Shown: piece after piece, positions 29,701-38,958 of the stretch
Numbering within the stretch: the first letter of the stretch is position 1
How the letters are laid out: each line of letters starts with the position of its first letter
Source of the DNA: Vibrio hibernica
GTDB taxonomy: Bacteria > Pseudomonadota > Gammaproteobacteria > Enterobacterales > Vibrionaceae
Direction: 5' to 3'
DNA: 59,370 nt
Assembly: GCF_015223435.1 (NCBI RefSeq)
Contig: NZ_VHKO01000016.1
Span: 1-59,370 of the forward strand
Translations under genes and position numbers: made by a program
Notes under the pieces: generated by a model
The model's database searches: none
What the model was told of the DNA's origin: nothing
The model's input: only the letters and a program-made list of their open reading frames with translations

Positions 29701-31247
29701 CACCACCACATCATGATATTTATTCTATCGAGGATTTAGCTCAGCTAATCTACGATCTAAAAAATGCCAACCGTGATAGCCGCGTCAACGTAAAATTGGT
29801 TTCTGAAGCTGGCGTAGGAACGATTGCATCAGGCGTAGCAAAAGCCAAAGCAGACGTTGTTCTGATTGCGGGTTTTGATGGCGGAACAGGCGCATCACCG
29901 ATGTCGTCAATTCGTCATACTGGTTTACCGTGGGAATTAGGCCTAGCAGAAACACACCAAACACTACTGAAAAACGGTTTACGTAACCGTATCGTGGTTC
30001 AATCCGATGGCCAAATGAAAACGCCTCGCGACTTAGCGATGGCGACACTTCTTGGCGCAGAAGAATGGGGTGTGGCAACCGCAGCACTTGTAGTTGAAGG
30101 TTGTATTATGATGCGTAAATGTCATAAAAATACTTGTCCAGTTGGTATTGCAACGCAAAATAAATCACTGCGTGAGCGTTTTGATGGCCGTGTAGATGAT
30201 GTCGTAACGTTCTTCCAATATCTGGCTGAAGGTTTACGTGAAATCATGGCTGAATTAGGTTTCCGCACCATTCAAGACATGGTTGGACAGTCTCATAAAC
30301 TAAAAGTACGTGATGATATTCAACACTGGAAATACAAGAATCTAGATTTAAGCCCGGTTCTCTACATCGAGCAACCCCGTGCTGAAGATGGCATTCATAA
30401 CCAGAAACAACAAAATCATGATCTTGAAGATGTACTGGATCGTAAGTTAATTAAGTTGGCGCAACCTGCGTTAACTAAAGGTGAAGCAGTACAAGCTGAG
30501 TTCCCTATTATTAACACCGACCGAAGCACTGGCACTATGCTGTCGAATGAAATTTCTAAAGTCTATAAAGACAATGGCTTACCTCAACCGATGAACGTTA
30601 AGTTTACTGGTTCAGCTGGTCAATCTTTCGGTGCATTCCTGGCAAAAGGCGTAAAATTTGAAGTTGAAGGCGATGCTAACGATTACTGGGGTAAAGGCCT
30701 ATCTGGCGGTACTTTAGTGCTCTATCCTGACCACAAATCAACGATTGTTGCAGAAGATAATATTGTCGTCGGTAACGTTTGCTTCTATGGCGCAACATCG
30801 GGTGAGTCTTTCATCCGTGGTTTAGCCGGTGAGCGATTCTGTGTCCGTAACTCGGGCGCACATGTTGTGGTTGAAGGTGTGGGTGACCATGGTTGCGAGT
30901 ATATGACCGGTGGTACAGCGATAATCCTTGGCTCTACAGGTCGAAACTTTGCGGCAGGTATGAGTGGCGGTGTTGCTTACGTTTGGGATAAATCTGGCGA
31001 TTTTGAAACTAAGCTCAATGACGAGTTAGTGGATCTAGACCCGCTTGAAAATGAAGATAAAGCCTTGCTACGCAGCATGTTAACAAAACATGTTGAATAC
31101 ACTGGAAGTGATGTAGCAAAAACCTTCCTTAGCGATTTTGATACTCACTTAGCAAGCATGGTTAAAGTCATGCCTCGCGACTATAAAGCAGTGATGTTAA
31201 AACGTAAGGCAGTGGCAAAAAACACGGAACTGTTGGAGGCAGTATAA
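26706..31247 (+). CDS. gltB: Glutamate synthase (NADPH) large subunit
   Basis: With GltD it makes two glutamates from glutamine and 2-oxoglutarate. The 1513-residue precursor has a 20-residue propeptide and the glutaminase nucleophile C21 (HDACGIGFVAHL) exposed after processing. Next come the amidotransferase domain (to about 430), the central domain, the FMN/2-oxoglutarate synthase barrel with GEGGEDP and GGTGASP motifs, a 3Fe-4S cysteine cluster MRKCHKNTCPVGIA, and the C-terminal beta-helix GXXG repeats (SGGTLVLYP, TGGTAIILG, MSGGVAYVWD). Start ATG 26706 has GGAAGGA at normal spacing. One base separates it from gltD. Confidence 0.97.
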   Translation: MVSREQSAHGLYTPELEHDACGIGFVAHLKNRKSHAVVTQALDMLARMEHRGGQGCDPCSGDGAGILLQKPHEFLLEEAVKLGIRLPSFEKYGVGVVLFPKDEYKRQQCRDILERNAARLDLEIIGYRVLPVDNSMIGEDPLSTEPQFEHVFISGGPATTPAELERKLYVLRNYTVRVCLESVSNIGDDFYINSLSYKTLVYKGQLTTDQVPQYFLDLQNPSMVTALALVHSRFSTNTFPRWRLAQPFRYIAHNGEINTVRGNLNWMKAREAILESDLFTQAEIDMLLPICSENGSDSSNFDMALELLVLSGRSLPHALMMLIPEAWQENKNMDPTRRAFYQYHANIMEPWDGPASVCFTDGVQVGATLDRNGLRPSRYTVTKDNFLIMASESGAVEIAPENIEYRGRLQPGRIFVADLEQGRIISDEEVKDGIANSQPYEQWVSDNLLSLKRLPDADNMHHQPSSARLLQHQQAFGISSEEVKEIIQVLAKTGYEPLMSMGADWPLAVLSHQSQHLSHYFKQLFAQVTNPPIDPIRERMVMSLNTYLGRDHNLLTETPEHCQKVELESPVLSNEELEKLRAIDNEHLQAKTLDIVFRATEENGKLERALKRICQYAEDAVIDGYSIILLTDRATNSNHAAIPAMLAVGAVHHHLIRKGLRAKCDIVVETGDARETHHFATLIGYGANAINPYLVTETIVELQKKKKLDPETPSNELFNNYRKGINAGLLKIFSKMGISTLQSYHGAQIFEALGISKTVVDKYFTGTVSRIQGLTIDDIAREVLLRHRVGYPTREVPLQMLDVGGVYQWKQRGEKHLFNPETISLLQQSTRNKDYSQFKQYAKTVDDQGDNAATLRSQLDFIKNPAGSIPLDEVEPIESILKRFATGAMSFGSISYEAHSTLAVAMNRIGAKSNSGEGGEDPIRFEKKDNGDWERSAIKQVASGRFGVTSYYLTNAAELQIKMAQGAKPGEGGQLPGDKVDDWIGATRHSTPGVGLISPPPHHDIYSIEDLAQLIYDLKNANRDSRVNVKLVSEAGVGTIASGVAKAKADVVLIAGFDGGTGASPMSSIRHTGLPWELGLAETHQTLLKNGLRNRIVVQSDGQMKTPRDLAMATLLGAEEWGVATAALVVEGCIMMRKCHKNTCPVGIATQNKSLRERFDGRVDDVVTFFQYLAEGLREIMAELGFRTIQDMVGQSHKLKVRDDIQHWKYKNLDLSPVLYIEQPRAEDGIHNQKQQNHDLEDVLDRKLIKLAQPALTKGEAVQAEFPIINTDRSTGTMLSNEISKVYKDNGLPQPMNVKFTGSAGQSFGAFLAKGVKFEVEGDANDYWGKGLSGGTLVLYPDHKSTIVAEDNIVVGNVCFYGATSGESFIRGLAGERFCVRNSGAHVVVEGVGDHGCEYMTGGTAIILGSTGRNFAAGMSGGVAYVWDKSGDFETKLNDELVDLDPLENEDKALLRSMLTKHVEYTGSDVAKTFLSDFDTHLASMVKVMPRDYKAVMLKRKAVAKNTELLEAV

Positions 31248-31248
31248 G

Positions 31249-32718
31249 ATGGGTAAGCCTACTGGATTTTTAGAACATGGTCGTGAACTTCCTAAAAAAG
31301 TTGACCCTAGTGTTCGCATACAAGACAACAAAGAATTCGTATTAGACGAAGACTTTGGTGAAAAAATTAACACGCAAGCTTCTCGTTGCATGGATTGTGG
31401 TGTGCCGTTTTGTCATAGCGGCTGCCCTATCGGCAATATCATTCCAGAATTTAACGATGCGGTTTATCGTGATAGCTGGGAAGAAGCTTGGCACATTTTG
31501 AGCAGCACCAATAACTTTCCGGAGTTCACTGGTCGAGTCTGCCCAGCGCCTTGTGAAACATCATGTGTTCTTGGTATCAATCAAGACCCGATTACGATTT
31601 GTAATATCGAAAAAAACATTGTTGAACGAGCTTACCAAGAAGGTTATGCCAAACCACGTAAACCTCGCTCACGCACAGGTAAAACTGTTGCTATCGTAGG
31701 TTCAGGTCCTGCGGGGCTTGCTGCTGCAGAGCAACTAAATGCAGCTGGCCATTCGGTGACTGTCTATGAGCGTGATGAGAAAGTCGGTGGTCTACTGCGC
31801 TTTGGTATTCCTGACTTCAAGCTCGGTATGGATGTCATTGACCGTAAAATTGATCTGATGCGTGAAGCTGGCGTGAAATTTGAAGTGAACGCGCATATCG
31901 GTGTTGATATCAATGCCCAACAATTGCGCCAAGACTTCGATGTTCTATTGCTCACTGGTGGTTCTACGGTTCCTCGTGATTTACCGATCCCGGGACGTGA
32001 ATTCAAAGGCGTTCACTTTGCAATGGAATTCCTTGGTCAAAATAACCGTCGCGCCAACAACATGGATCTTAAAGCGGAAGAAATTCATGCTAAGGATGCT
32101 CATGTGGTTGTTATCGGTGGTGGTGATACAGGCTCTGACTGCGTGGGCACATCAAATCGTCATGGCGCGAAAAGCATTACTCAAGTTGAGATCATGCCAA
32201 TACCGCCAGGTCAACGCCCAAGTAATCAACCATGGCCGCAATACCCAATGATCATGAAAACGACCTCTTCACATGAAGAAGGATGCGAGCGTCATTGGAA
32301 TATTCTAACCAAAGAATTTATTGGTGATGAGCAAGGTAATGTCACCGGTTTACGTATTACTGATATCGTATGGCAAGATGCAAAACCGGGTGAACGTCCT
32401 AACTTTGATGAAGTGGCTGGCTCTGAGCGTGTCATACCTTGTACTAAAGCATTCCTGGCAATGGGCTTTTTATTCCCAGAGCCAACAGGTGTATTAGCGC
32501 AGTTGGACATCAAATTGGATGAACGTGGCAACGTTGCTAGCCAAGATTATCAAACAAACCAGAAAGGTGTATTTGCCGCAGGTGACATGCGCACAGGTCA
32601 ATCTTTAGTGGTTCGTTGTATCAATGAAGGCCGTGAATGTTCACGCGCAATCGATAGTTACTTAATGGGTAGTTCAAACCTTGAAGCTCGTGCCGATTCA
32701 TTAATGAAATCAGCATAA
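31249..32718 (+). CDS. gltD: Glutamate synthase (NADPH) small subunit
   Basis: Passes electrons from NADPH through FAD and two 4Fe-4S clusters to GltB. The 489-residue protein has N-terminal cluster cysteines (CMDCGVPFCHSGCPIGN and GRVCPAPCETSCVLG, about residues 47-110), the FAD motif VAIVGSGPAGLAAAEQL (about 147-163), the NADPH motif VVIGGGDTGSDC and the terminal AAGDMRTGQSLVV. It is placed one base after the gltB stop, so translation is probably coupled. A terminator follows at 32825. Confidence 0.97.
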   Translation: MGKPTGFLEHGRELPKKVDPSVRIQDNKEFVLDEDFGEKINTQASRCMDCGVPFCHSGCPIGNIIPEFNDAVYRDSWEEAWHILSSTNNFPEFTGRVCPAPCETSCVLGINQDPITICNIEKNIVERAYQEGYAKPRKPRSRTGKTVAIVGSGPAGLAAAEQLNAAGHSVTVYERDEKVGGLLRFGIPDFKLGMDVIDRKIDLMREAGVKFEVNAHIGVDINAQQLRQDFDVLLLTGGSTVPRDLPIPGREFKGVHFAMEFLGQNNRRANNMDLKAEEIHAKDAHVVVIGGGDTGSDCVGTSNRHGAKSITQVEIMPIPPGQRPSNQPWPQYPMIMKTTSSHEEGCERHWNILTKEFIGDEQGNVTGLRITDIVWQDAKPGERPNFDEVAGSERVIPCTKAFLAMGFLFPEPTGVLAQLDIKLDERGNVASQDYQTNQKGVFAAGDMRTGQSLVVRCINEGRECSRAIDSYLMGSSNLEARADSLMKSA

Positions 32719-32728
32719 GGCAAGCGGA

Positions 32729-32810
32729 ATATCCAAAGTAATTGAAGTTGCAGTGAGGTGGCAAAGTGAACGTAGCCAGCAAAACTGCAGCTTCAAGTAA
32801 GACGGGTATA
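32729..32810. repeat. Intergenic inverted-repeat element
   Basis: Half-sites ATATCCAAAGTAATTGAAG-TTGCAG and CTGCAG-CTTCAAGTAAGACGGG-TATA are imperfect reverse complements around a 30-base centre. It lies just after gltD. A shortened copy occurs at 11876-11915. The arrangement resembles the miniature palindromic repeats common in Vibrio intergenic regions; it would form a hairpin in the gltBD mRNA 3' end. Confidence 0.6.
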
Positions 32811-32824
32811 AATCTTGATTATCT

Positions 32825-32859
32825 TAGCCCTACATAGTTTACTGTGTAGGGCTTTGTTC
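32825..32859 (+). terminator. Terminator of gltBD
   Basis: Stem AGCCCTACATAG / CTGTGTAGGGCT (one mismatch or wobble) with a four-base loop, followed by TTGTTCTTTT. Confidence 0.78.
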
Positions 32860-32917
32860 TTTTAGATTCTCAGACTTTAAAAAAATAAATCATTAAAGGA
32901 GGTTAATATCAATATTT

Positions 32918-33376
32918 ATGAAAAATAATATGCTTAAATTCATCCCTTTCGCTATGGTTATATTATTAACCAGTTGCAGCAGTCAGAGCAAAGATATGGA
33001 ATCAACAACTAAAAAACCACAAGCAGCAATGCTTTGCAGTTCAAAGCCTAACTGTGTTTCCACTCAAGAAACACGTAAAGATCACCAAGTGGCACCATTT
33101 ACGTTAATGTCTTCCGATATTACGCTCGATCAAATTGAAGCAGTCGCATTAACCTTTGCACGAACCCAGACTCTAAAAAAGACAGATGATTACTTACACC
33201 TCACTTTTACAAGTTTGATTTTTCGTTTTACTGATGATGTTGAAATGGTAAAAGATGGTGTGAATTTGCATATTCGTTCTAAATCTCGTGTTGGCCATTC
33301 AGACTTTGGCGTCAATAGGGATCGCTTGGGAAAATTACGAGTTAAATTGCTCGAGAAAAACCTAATTCAACCTTAA
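32918..33376 (+). CDS. DUF1499 family lipoprotein
   Basis: A 152-residue exported protein. The N-terminus has basic residues, a hydrophobic stretch and a lipobox ILLTSC (Cys near residue 23), so it is probably lipid-anchored. The mature part has the DUF1499 signature PNCVSTQ, then FTRTQ-like and DDYLHLTFTSLIFRFTDDVEM blocks and the RSKSRVGHSDFGVNRDR motif. Function unknown. The ribosome-binding site AGGAGG lies about 15 bases before ATG 32918, unusually far, and a second ATG four codons in (MLKF) is further still. It is monocistronic, between gltD and mtnN. Confidence 0.82.
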   Translation: MKNNMLKFIPFAMVILLTSCSSQSKDMESTTKKPQAAMLCSSKPNCVSTQETRKDHQVAPFTLMSSDITLDQIEAVALTFARTQTLKKTDDYLHLTFTSLIFRFTDDVEMVKDGVNLHIRSKSRVGHSDFGVNRDRLGKLRVKLLEKNLIQP

Positions 33377-33485
33377 CTTTTATTTGCAGGCTTCACTCTA
33401 CTGGTTTTACTATGCCGATTAAGTTTTTTAAAATCCTTATGATACAATCTCGCGATTATTGACCTAGATTGAAGCAGAGAAAATT

Positions 33486-34184
33486 ATGAAAGTTGGCATT
33501 ATTGGTGCGATGGAACAAGAAGTTGCGATATTAAAAGACGCATTAAGCAATAGTAAATCACAAATCAAAGGTAGTTGTACTTTCTATACCGGAACCATCA
33601 ATAACATTGACGTTGTGTTGCTACAATCAGGAATTGGTAAGGTAGCAGCCAGTGTTGGGACGACTTTATTAATTGAATGCTTCCAACCTGATATCATCAT
33701 CAATACAGGTTCAGCTGGTGGCTTTGATTCAAGCTTAAACCTTGGTGATGTGGTGATCTCTTCTGAAGTTCGTCACCATGATGCCGATGTGACAGCCTTT
33801 GGTTATGAAATCGGTCAAATGGCACAACAACCAGCTGCTTTTATTGCCGATGAAAAGCTCATCTTGCTAACGGAACAAGCCTTAGCGGCTATGAATGACA
33901 ATACTCACGCGGTACGTGGCCTTATCTGCACGGGTGATGTATTTGTTTGCACTCCTGAAAAACAAGCTTTTATACGCCAACACTTTCCAACAACGGTTGC
34001 GGTTGAGATGGAAGCCGCTGCGATTGCCCAAACTTGTCATCAATTCTCTAAGCCTTTTGTTGTTGTACGTGCTATTTCAGATGTGGCAGACAAAGAGTCA
34101 CCAATGAGTTTCGATGAGTTCTTACCATTAGCAGCCAAAAGCTCCTCGGCAATGGTCATTACGATGTTAAGCCTGCTTAAATAA
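33486..34184 (+). CDS. mtnN: 5'-methylthioadenosine/S-adenosylhomocysteine nucleosidase
   Basis: Cleaves methylthioadenosine and S-adenosylhomocysteine to adenine plus the ribose thioether. The latter product, S-ribosylhomocysteine, feeds LuxS and AI-2 synthesis. The 232-residue protein has the catalytic base E12 ([10 protein letters not shown]), the substrate-binding [10 protein letters not shown] and the catalytic Asp in [11 protein letters not shown] near 197. Followed at 84 bases by btuF, an order seen in Vibrio and E. coli (pfs-btuF). Confidence 0.97.
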   Translation: MKVGIIGAMEQEVAILKDALSNSKSQIKGSCTFYTGTINNIDVVLLQSGIGKVAASVGTTLLIECFQPDIIINTGSAGGFDSSLNLGDVVISSEVRHHDADVTAFGYEIGQMAQQPAAFIADEKLILLTEQALAAMNDNTHAVRGLICTGDVFVCTPEKQAFIRQHFPTTVAVEMEAAAIAQTCHQFSKPFVVVRAISDVADKESPMSFDEFLPLAAKSSSAMVITMLSLLK

Positions 34185-34268
34185 ATATCCCATCGGCTAC
34201 TTTTGCTTTATTTTAAATTACTTCATCTTAAATAAAGATCAATAAAAGTAGCCGTTTACTGACGCGTT

Positions 34269-35126
34269 ATGGATCCTGATATGTCAGCATTTCGAGCTTT
34301 GACCATCTTTTGTTTACTTACTTTATTTAGCCCATATAACTTTGCGCATAATGTCGCGCAACGCGTTATTACCCTTACACCCCATGCTACTGAACTCGCT
34401 TTTTCAGCAGGCCTCGGTGATAAAGTTATAGCCGTCAGTGAGATGAGTGATTACCCTCAACAAGCGTCAACATTAGAAAGAGTCGCTAACTATCAAGGTA
34501 TCAAACTAGAACGTATATTAGCCCTAAAACCGGATCTTGTAATTGCCTGGTCAAAGAATTCCAGCCCAAGAGAAGTGGAACAACTGAAACGATTTGGCAT
34601 CCCTGTATATTACTCGTCCATTAGCACGCTCGAAGATATTGCCGATAACTTAGACACCTTAAGTCAATGGGCTGAAGATCCTTCTATCGGGAAGAGTAAT
34701 GCTAAAATATTTAGAGAGCAACTCAGTACTATTCGTCTGGTTAATCAAAAGAAAGAAAGTATCTTTTACTTTCATCAATTAAGTGAAGTTCCAATCATTA
34801 CCGTATCCGATCCATACTGGCCAAGCGCTATTTTTGATATCTGTAATGGTAAAAATGTATTTGCAAACAGCCCTGCACCTTATCCCCAAGTAGGTAAAGA
34901 ACAAGTCATTGCTGCAAAGCCTGACGTGATTTTCACCTCTAACCATATCAATGCCACCACAGAACTATGGCAAAAATGGCCTCAAATACCAGCAGTAAAA
35001 CATAAGTTAATTTTTAATCTCAACCCTGATTGGCTAAACCGCCCAACAATGCGAAGCCTTCAAGCAATAAAACAAGTGTGCTCTGATTTTGATTTATCTC
35101 GTAAGTCGAATAAGCTTTTGCATTAA
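34269..35126 (+). CDS. btuF: Vitamin B12 ABC transporter periplasmic binding protein BtuF
   Basis: Captures cobalamin in the periplasm and hands it to BtuCD. The 285-residue precursor has a signal peptide ending near FAHNVA and the class III binding-protein fold: RVITLTPHATELAFSAGLGDKVIAV, then ALKPDLVIAWSKNSSPREVEQL, and the C-terminal AKPDVIFTSNH lobe. The start could be ATG 34269 or ATG 34281 (MSAFRAL), the latter giving the more typical signal peptide. Neither has a strong ribosome-binding site. No btuB riboswitch is visible upstream, so it is probably co-transcribed with mtnN. Confidence 0.88.
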   Translation: MDPDMSAFRALTIFCLLTLFSPYNFAHNVAQRVITLTPHATELAFSAGLGDKVIAVSEMSDYPQQASTLERVANYQGIKLERILALKPDLVIAWSKNSSPREVEQLKRFGIPVYYSSISTLEDIADNLDTLSQWAEDPSIGKSNAKIFREQLSTIRLVNQKKESIFYFHQLSEVPIITVSDPYWPSAIFDICNGKNVFANSPAPYPQVGKEQVIAAKPDVIFTSNHINATTELWQKWPQIPAVKHKLIFNLNPDWLNRPTMRSLQAIKQVCSDFDLSRKSNKLLH

Positions 35127-35189
35127 GATAAATTAACAGTAAAATCTGCTGCCTCATTCAACTTTATCGAACTCTAGAACACCACAATC

Positions 35190-35810
35190 ATGGATATCAG
35201 TTTACTGTATTTTTTCGATTTATTTGGCACCGCCATTTTTGCTATATCAGGAGTATTACTCGCTGGTCGGCTTAAAATGGATCCCTTCGGTGTTATCGTC
35301 CTTGCTTCCGTTACTGCAATTGGTGGCGGTTCTATTCGAGATATGATGCTAGGCTCTACGCCTATTTTCTGGATTATCGACAATAATTATCTATGGGTGA
35401 TTCTACTAACTTGCTTAGCGACTCTTACGTTAATTCGTCGTCCAACCAAACTGCCTTGGTATATTCTTCCTGTTTGTGATGCAATTGGGCTCGCGGTATT
35501 TGTTGGGATCGGTGTGGAGAAGTCTCTTCGATTACAAGATTCAATGATGATTGCTGTGATTATGGGCGTTCTAACCGGTTGCGGTGGCGGAATTATTCGC
35601 GACATTTTAGCTCGAGAGATCCCAATGGTATTACGCAGTGAAATCTATGCTGTAGCTTGTATTGCTGGGGGGATTGTTCATACCAGTGCTTTGTACTTTG
35701 GTGTTGCTAGTCCATCGGCCTTCTTGCTCGGTATCGTATCAACCTTAACCATTCGGCTTGCCGCTATTCGCTGGCATTTATCCTTACCTACTTTTCAGTT
35801 GAAAGGCTAA
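35190..35810 (+). CDS. TRIC-type cation channel family protein (UPF0126, YicG/YadS-like)
   Basis: A 206-residue inner-membrane protein with about seven hydrophobic segments and two copies of the glycine-rich repeat: GGGSIRDMMLG near residue 48 and GGGIIRDILARE near 130. This internal duplication is the hallmark of the UPF0126 family, related to TRIC channels. A glycine uptake role has been suggested for YicG in E. coli; the substrate here is not known. It follows btuF by 63 bases in the same direction. The ribosome-binding site is not obvious at ATG 35190. Confidence 0.85.
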   Translation: MDISLLYFFDLFGTAIFAISGVLLAGRLKMDPFGVIVLASVTAIGGGSIRDMMLGSTPIFWIIDNNYLWVILLTCLATLTLIRRPTKLPWYILPVCDAIGLAVFVGIGVEKSLRLQDSMMIAVIMGVLTGCGGGIIRDILAREIPMVLRSEIYAVACIAGGIVHTSALYFGVASPSAFLLGIVSTLTIRLAAIRWHLSLPTFQLKG

Positions 35811-35820
35811 GTTTTACGAT

Positions 35821-35853
35821 TAAAAAAGCCCGTCTCAAATTAATGTGACGGGC
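35821..35853 (-). terminator. Terminator of tyrS
   Basis: Stem GCCCGTC / GACGGGC with a 12-base loop; on the minus strand it ends in a run of six U about 75 bases after the tyrS stop. Asymmetric, so mainly serves tyrS. Confidence 0.8.
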
Positions 35854-35928
35854 CTGAGTAATCTATAACAATAAGCAACTATAGCGACAAGTGACTAACG
35901 ACAAGCAGCTAAGCACTCATGCTTTACT

Positions 35929-37116
35929 TTACTTGATCGTAATACGTGCAAACTTACGTTTACCAACTTGATAAATCGCCGTACCTATCTCAGGAATAAG
36001 CTTAGTATCTTCGATCTTCTCGCCATCTGATTTTGCAGCGCCTTGACGGATCATACGAAGTGCATCCGATGTAGAACTCACTAAATCGGCCTCTTTTAAT
36101 AAGTTGGCAATTGCAATACCCGCTTCAAATTCAAATTCCGGCATTTCATCTGGCATTGCGCCTTTTTGAAAACGATTAATGAATTCTTGTTCGGCAGCGT
36201 CAGCATCTGCTTCGCTATGAAAGCGAGCAATGATTTCTTTTGCTAATAAAATCTTAATGTCACGAGGGTTTTTGCCAGCGTCAACATCAGCTTTAAATTG
36301 TGCAATCTCTTCTAATGGACGGAATGAAAGCAATTCATAGTAGCTCCACATTAGCACATCAGAAATCGACATAATTTTGCCAAACATTTCGGTTGGCGCT
36401 TCACTAACCCCAATATAATTATGAGCCGATTTAGACATTTTTTTCTCACCGTCTAAACCAACCAACAATGGCATCATTAATACGACTTGTGGCTTTTGAC
36501 CATGAGATTTTTGTAGCTCACGCCCCATCAATAAATTGAATTTTTGATCCGACCCACCTAATTCGACATCGGTTTCCATCGCAACAGAATCGTAGCCTTG
36601 TAATAGCGGATACATAAATTCATGAATCGCGATCGGCTGATTTCCCGCATAACGCTTTTTAAAATCATCACGCTCCAGCATGCGAGCAACAGTTAAGTTG
36701 GATGCTAAACGGATCATCCCCTCAGCACCTAATTCGTTTAACCATTCAGAGTTAAATTGAATTTTAGTTTTAGCGGGGTCAAGAATCTTAAATACTTGTT
36801 GCTTATACGTTTCAGCATTGGCCAATACATCTTCACGAGTCAATGGAGGCCGAGTCGTGTTTTTTCCTGATGGATCCCCCACCATACCGGTGAAATCACC
36901 AATCAAAAACGTCACTTCATGACCAAGCTCTTGGAAAGCTCTTAACTTATTAAGAATAACGGTATGACCTAAATGGATATCTGGTGCTGTTGGATCCGCC
37001 CCCAATTTAATACGTAAAGGGCGATTTTCTTTTAATTTCTCAATCAACTCTGCTTCAGGAATTAATTCTTCCACACCGCGCTTAATTTCAGCCAATGCTG
37101 CTTCAATACTCGCCAT
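35929..37116 (-). CDS. tyrS: Tyrosyl-tRNA synthetase (TyrRS, ~395-residue type)
   Basis: Class I synthetase charging tRNA-Tyr. The 395-residue product has HIGH-like HLGHTVIL (about 48-55), the tyrosine pocket segment [15 protein letters not shown] and KMSKS in [14 protein letters not shown], then a C-terminal S4 RNA-binding domain ending [10 protein letters not shown]. Its length places it with the shorter TyrRS branch, distinct from the ~424-residue E. coli TyrS. Start ATG 37116 follows CGGAG by nine bases. Divergent from the M23 endopeptidase gene. Confidence 0.96.
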   Translation of the reverse strand: MASIEAALAEIKRGVEELIPEAELIEKLKENRPLRIKLGADPTAPDIHLGHTVILNKLRAFQELGHEVTFLIGDFTGMVGDPSGKNTTRPPLTREDVLANAETYKQQVFKILDPAKTKIQFNSEWLNELGAEGMIRLASNLTVARMLERDDFKKRYAGNQPIAIHEFMYPLLQGYDSVAMETDVELGGSDQKFNLLMGRELQKSHGQKPQVVLMMPLLVGLDGEKKMSKSAHNYIGVSEAPTEMFGKIMSISDVLMWSYYELLSFRPLEEIAQFKADVDAGKNPRDIKILLAKEIIARFHSEADADAAEQEFINRFQKGAMPDEMPEFEFEAGIAIANLLKEADLVSSTSDALRMIRQGAAKSDGEKIEDTKLIPEIGTAIYQVGKRKFARITIK

Positions 37117-37236
37117 TTAGGTTTACTCCGAAAATTAGGCATAAAAATTGTATCAAGACATAATACGCAATAGCGCCCTTTTTGGAAACCAGTTAGACTG
37201 GCTCATCCCATTTTTTCGCTATTTATATCACTCTTA

Positions 37237-38529
37237 ATGACTATGAGCATAACATTGACTCGGCTTCCCAAGTTACACAAAGTATCGATTGCTTTTATCT
37301 CCGTCATAATAACGATCACTTTGTTTTCTCTCCCTGATTTTGACGATCTCACTCGTAATCAGCCAAAGCTAGAAGTTGGTAAAATTTACCCTTTGGAGAT
37401 GACGAACGAATTCTTACAGTCAAAAGCGCCCAGTAAAAACTGGCTACAATGGCAACTCCATACCATCCAATCAGGAGAAAGTGCTTCTGTCTTATTTAGT
37501 CGTATCGGTTTACCCGCAAAATTATTGCATCAATTAATCACGAGTGATACTGATATAAAAACTCAATTATCACGACTTCGACCCGGTGATATCTTAAACT
37601 TTGGCTTCAACCAAAATGATCAACTAATCGAGTTAATTCGCCCTTTGTCTGCTTATCAATCTTTTCACATCTATAAACAAGGTGATGTATTCACTTCTAA
37701 AATAGAGAGTAAAAATATTGATATTCAATATAATTACACCCAGGCAATCATTACCTCAAACTTCTGGAATGCAGCATCAAATTCAGGTTTAACTCCAAAT
37801 CAAATAATGTCATTAGCAGGTATTTTTGGTTGGGATATTGATTTTGCGTTAGATCTACGTGCTGGTGATCACTTTGAAGTGTTATATGAAGATCGTTTTA
37901 TTGAAGGCCGAAATATTGGCCAAGGCAACATTATTAGCGCTGTGTTTACCAGTCAAGGATCCACGTTCAAAGCTATTTTGAACCCAAAAGATGGCAATTA
38001 TTATGATGAGGATGGTAGAGCAATGAAAAAAGCTTTTCTGCGCTCACCTATTGATTTTCGTCGCGTGACATCCAATTTCAATCCAACTCGCCGCCATCCA
38101 GTGACAGGAAAAATCGTCGCGCATAGAGGCACAGATTATGCTGCGCCAGTTGGAACCCCCATTTGGGCTGCTGGTGATGGCGTGGTCGAAAAATCGGGTT
38201 ATAACCAATTTAATGGTAATTACGTATTTATTCGCCATAGCAATACTTATATTACCAAGTACTTGCACATGAAAAAACGATCCGTTAATACAGGGCAACG
38301 AGTAAAACAAGGCGATACGGTAGGCACGCTTGGCGGAACGGGGCGAGTGACGGGGCCACACTTACATTATGAATTTTTAGTGAATGGTATCCATAAAAAT
38401 CCAAGAACGGTTAACTTGCCTCAGTCAAAATCATTAACGGGCCAAGATAAAAGCAACTTTATTGCTCTGGCGCAGCAAAATTTAGCCCAACTAAAACGCT
38501 ACAATCATCTGCTTATTGCAAAAGAATAA
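37237..38529 (+). CDS. shyC: M23 family peptidoglycan DD-endopeptidase (ShyC-like)
   Basis: Cuts peptide cross-links in peptidoglycan to allow cell-wall growth. The 430-residue protein has an N-terminal membrane anchor (about 15-33), an OapA/LysM-like region (about 70-150) and a C-terminal LytM (M23) domain with zinc ligands in HRGTDYAAPVG (His about 295, Asp about 299) and HLHYEF (His about 376). In V. cholerae the ShyC gene (VC0630) is next to tyrS, as here; that synteny is the basis for the symbol. MepM/YebA is the E. coli relative. No strong ribosome-binding site at 37237; the Met two codons later is possible. Confidence 0.85.
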   Translation: MTMSITLTRLPKLHKVSIAFISVIITITLFSLPDFDDLTRNQPKLEVGKIYPLEMTNEFLQSKAPSKNWLQWQLHTIQSGESASVLFSRIGLPAKLLHQLITSDTDIKTQLSRLRPGDILNFGFNQNDQLIELIRPLSAYQSFHIYKQGDVFTSKIESKNIDIQYNYTQAIITSNFWNAASNSGLTPNQIMSLAGIFGWDIDFALDLRAGDHFEVLYEDRFIEGRNIGQGNIISAVFTSQGSTFKAILNPKDGNYYDEDGRAMKKAFLRSPIDFRRVTSNFNPTRRHPVTGKIVAHRGTDYAAPVGTPIWAAGDGVVEKSGYNQFNGNYVFIRHSNTYITKYLHMKKRSVNTGQRVKQGDTVGTLGGTGRVTGPHLHYEFLVNGIHKNPRTVNLPQSKSLTGQDKSNFIALAQQNLAQLKRYNHLLIAKE

Positions 38530-38536
38530 CCCAAAC

Positions 38537-38595
38537 AAAAAAGCCCTGAAAACTTCTTATTCTCGACGAAAAAGAAATTTTCAGGGCTTTCTTAA
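38537..38595. terminator. Bidirectional terminator between shyC-like gene and erpA
   Basis: Long stem AAGCCCTGAAAA / TTTTCAGGGCTT with inner TTCTT/AAGAA pairing and A/T-rich flanks on both sides; placed between convergent genes. Confidence 0.85.
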
Positions 38596-38616
38596 AATAG
38601 GTTACTGAAAGCCGGT

Positions 38617-38958
38617 TTATACGCTAAATGAAGCCCCACAACCACACGTTGTTGTGGCATTTGGATTGCTGACAAAAAAGCGAGAGCCTTCTAGTCCTTC
38701 CGTATAATCCACTACACCGCCAATCAAATATTGTAAACTCATAGGGTCAACCACTAACGTTACCCCTCGCTTTACGATGGTCATGTCACCATCATTAACT
38801 TTCTCATCGAAGGTAAAACCATATTGAAAACCACTGCAACCACCACCGGTAATATAAACGCGTAGTTTTAATTCTGGATTTTCTTCTTCCTCAATCAATA
38901 TCTTCACACGCGACGCTGCGGTTTCAGAAAAAGATAAAGGTAATTGTTCATCGCTCAT
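38617..38958 (-). CDS. erpA: Iron-sulfur carrier ErpA
   Basis: A-type carrier that delivers Fe-S clusters to apo-enzymes, including IspG/IspH of isoprenoid synthesis and respiratory enzymes. The 113-residue protein has the three cluster cysteines: one in [17 protein letters not shown] and two in the C-terminal [10 protein letters not shown]. It is ErpA rather than IscA/SufA by [25 protein letters not shown] set the start at ATG 38958 ([10 protein letters not shown]), with AGAGG five bases upstream; an ATG at 38997 would add 13 unrelated residues. Divergent from hemL across 354 bases. Confidence 0.96.
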   Translation of the reverse strand: MSDEQLPLSFSETAASRVKILIEEEENPELKLRVYITGGGCSGFQYGFTFDEKVNDGDMTIVKRGVTLVVDPMSLQYLIGGVVDYTEGLEGSRFFVSNPNATTTCGCGASFSV

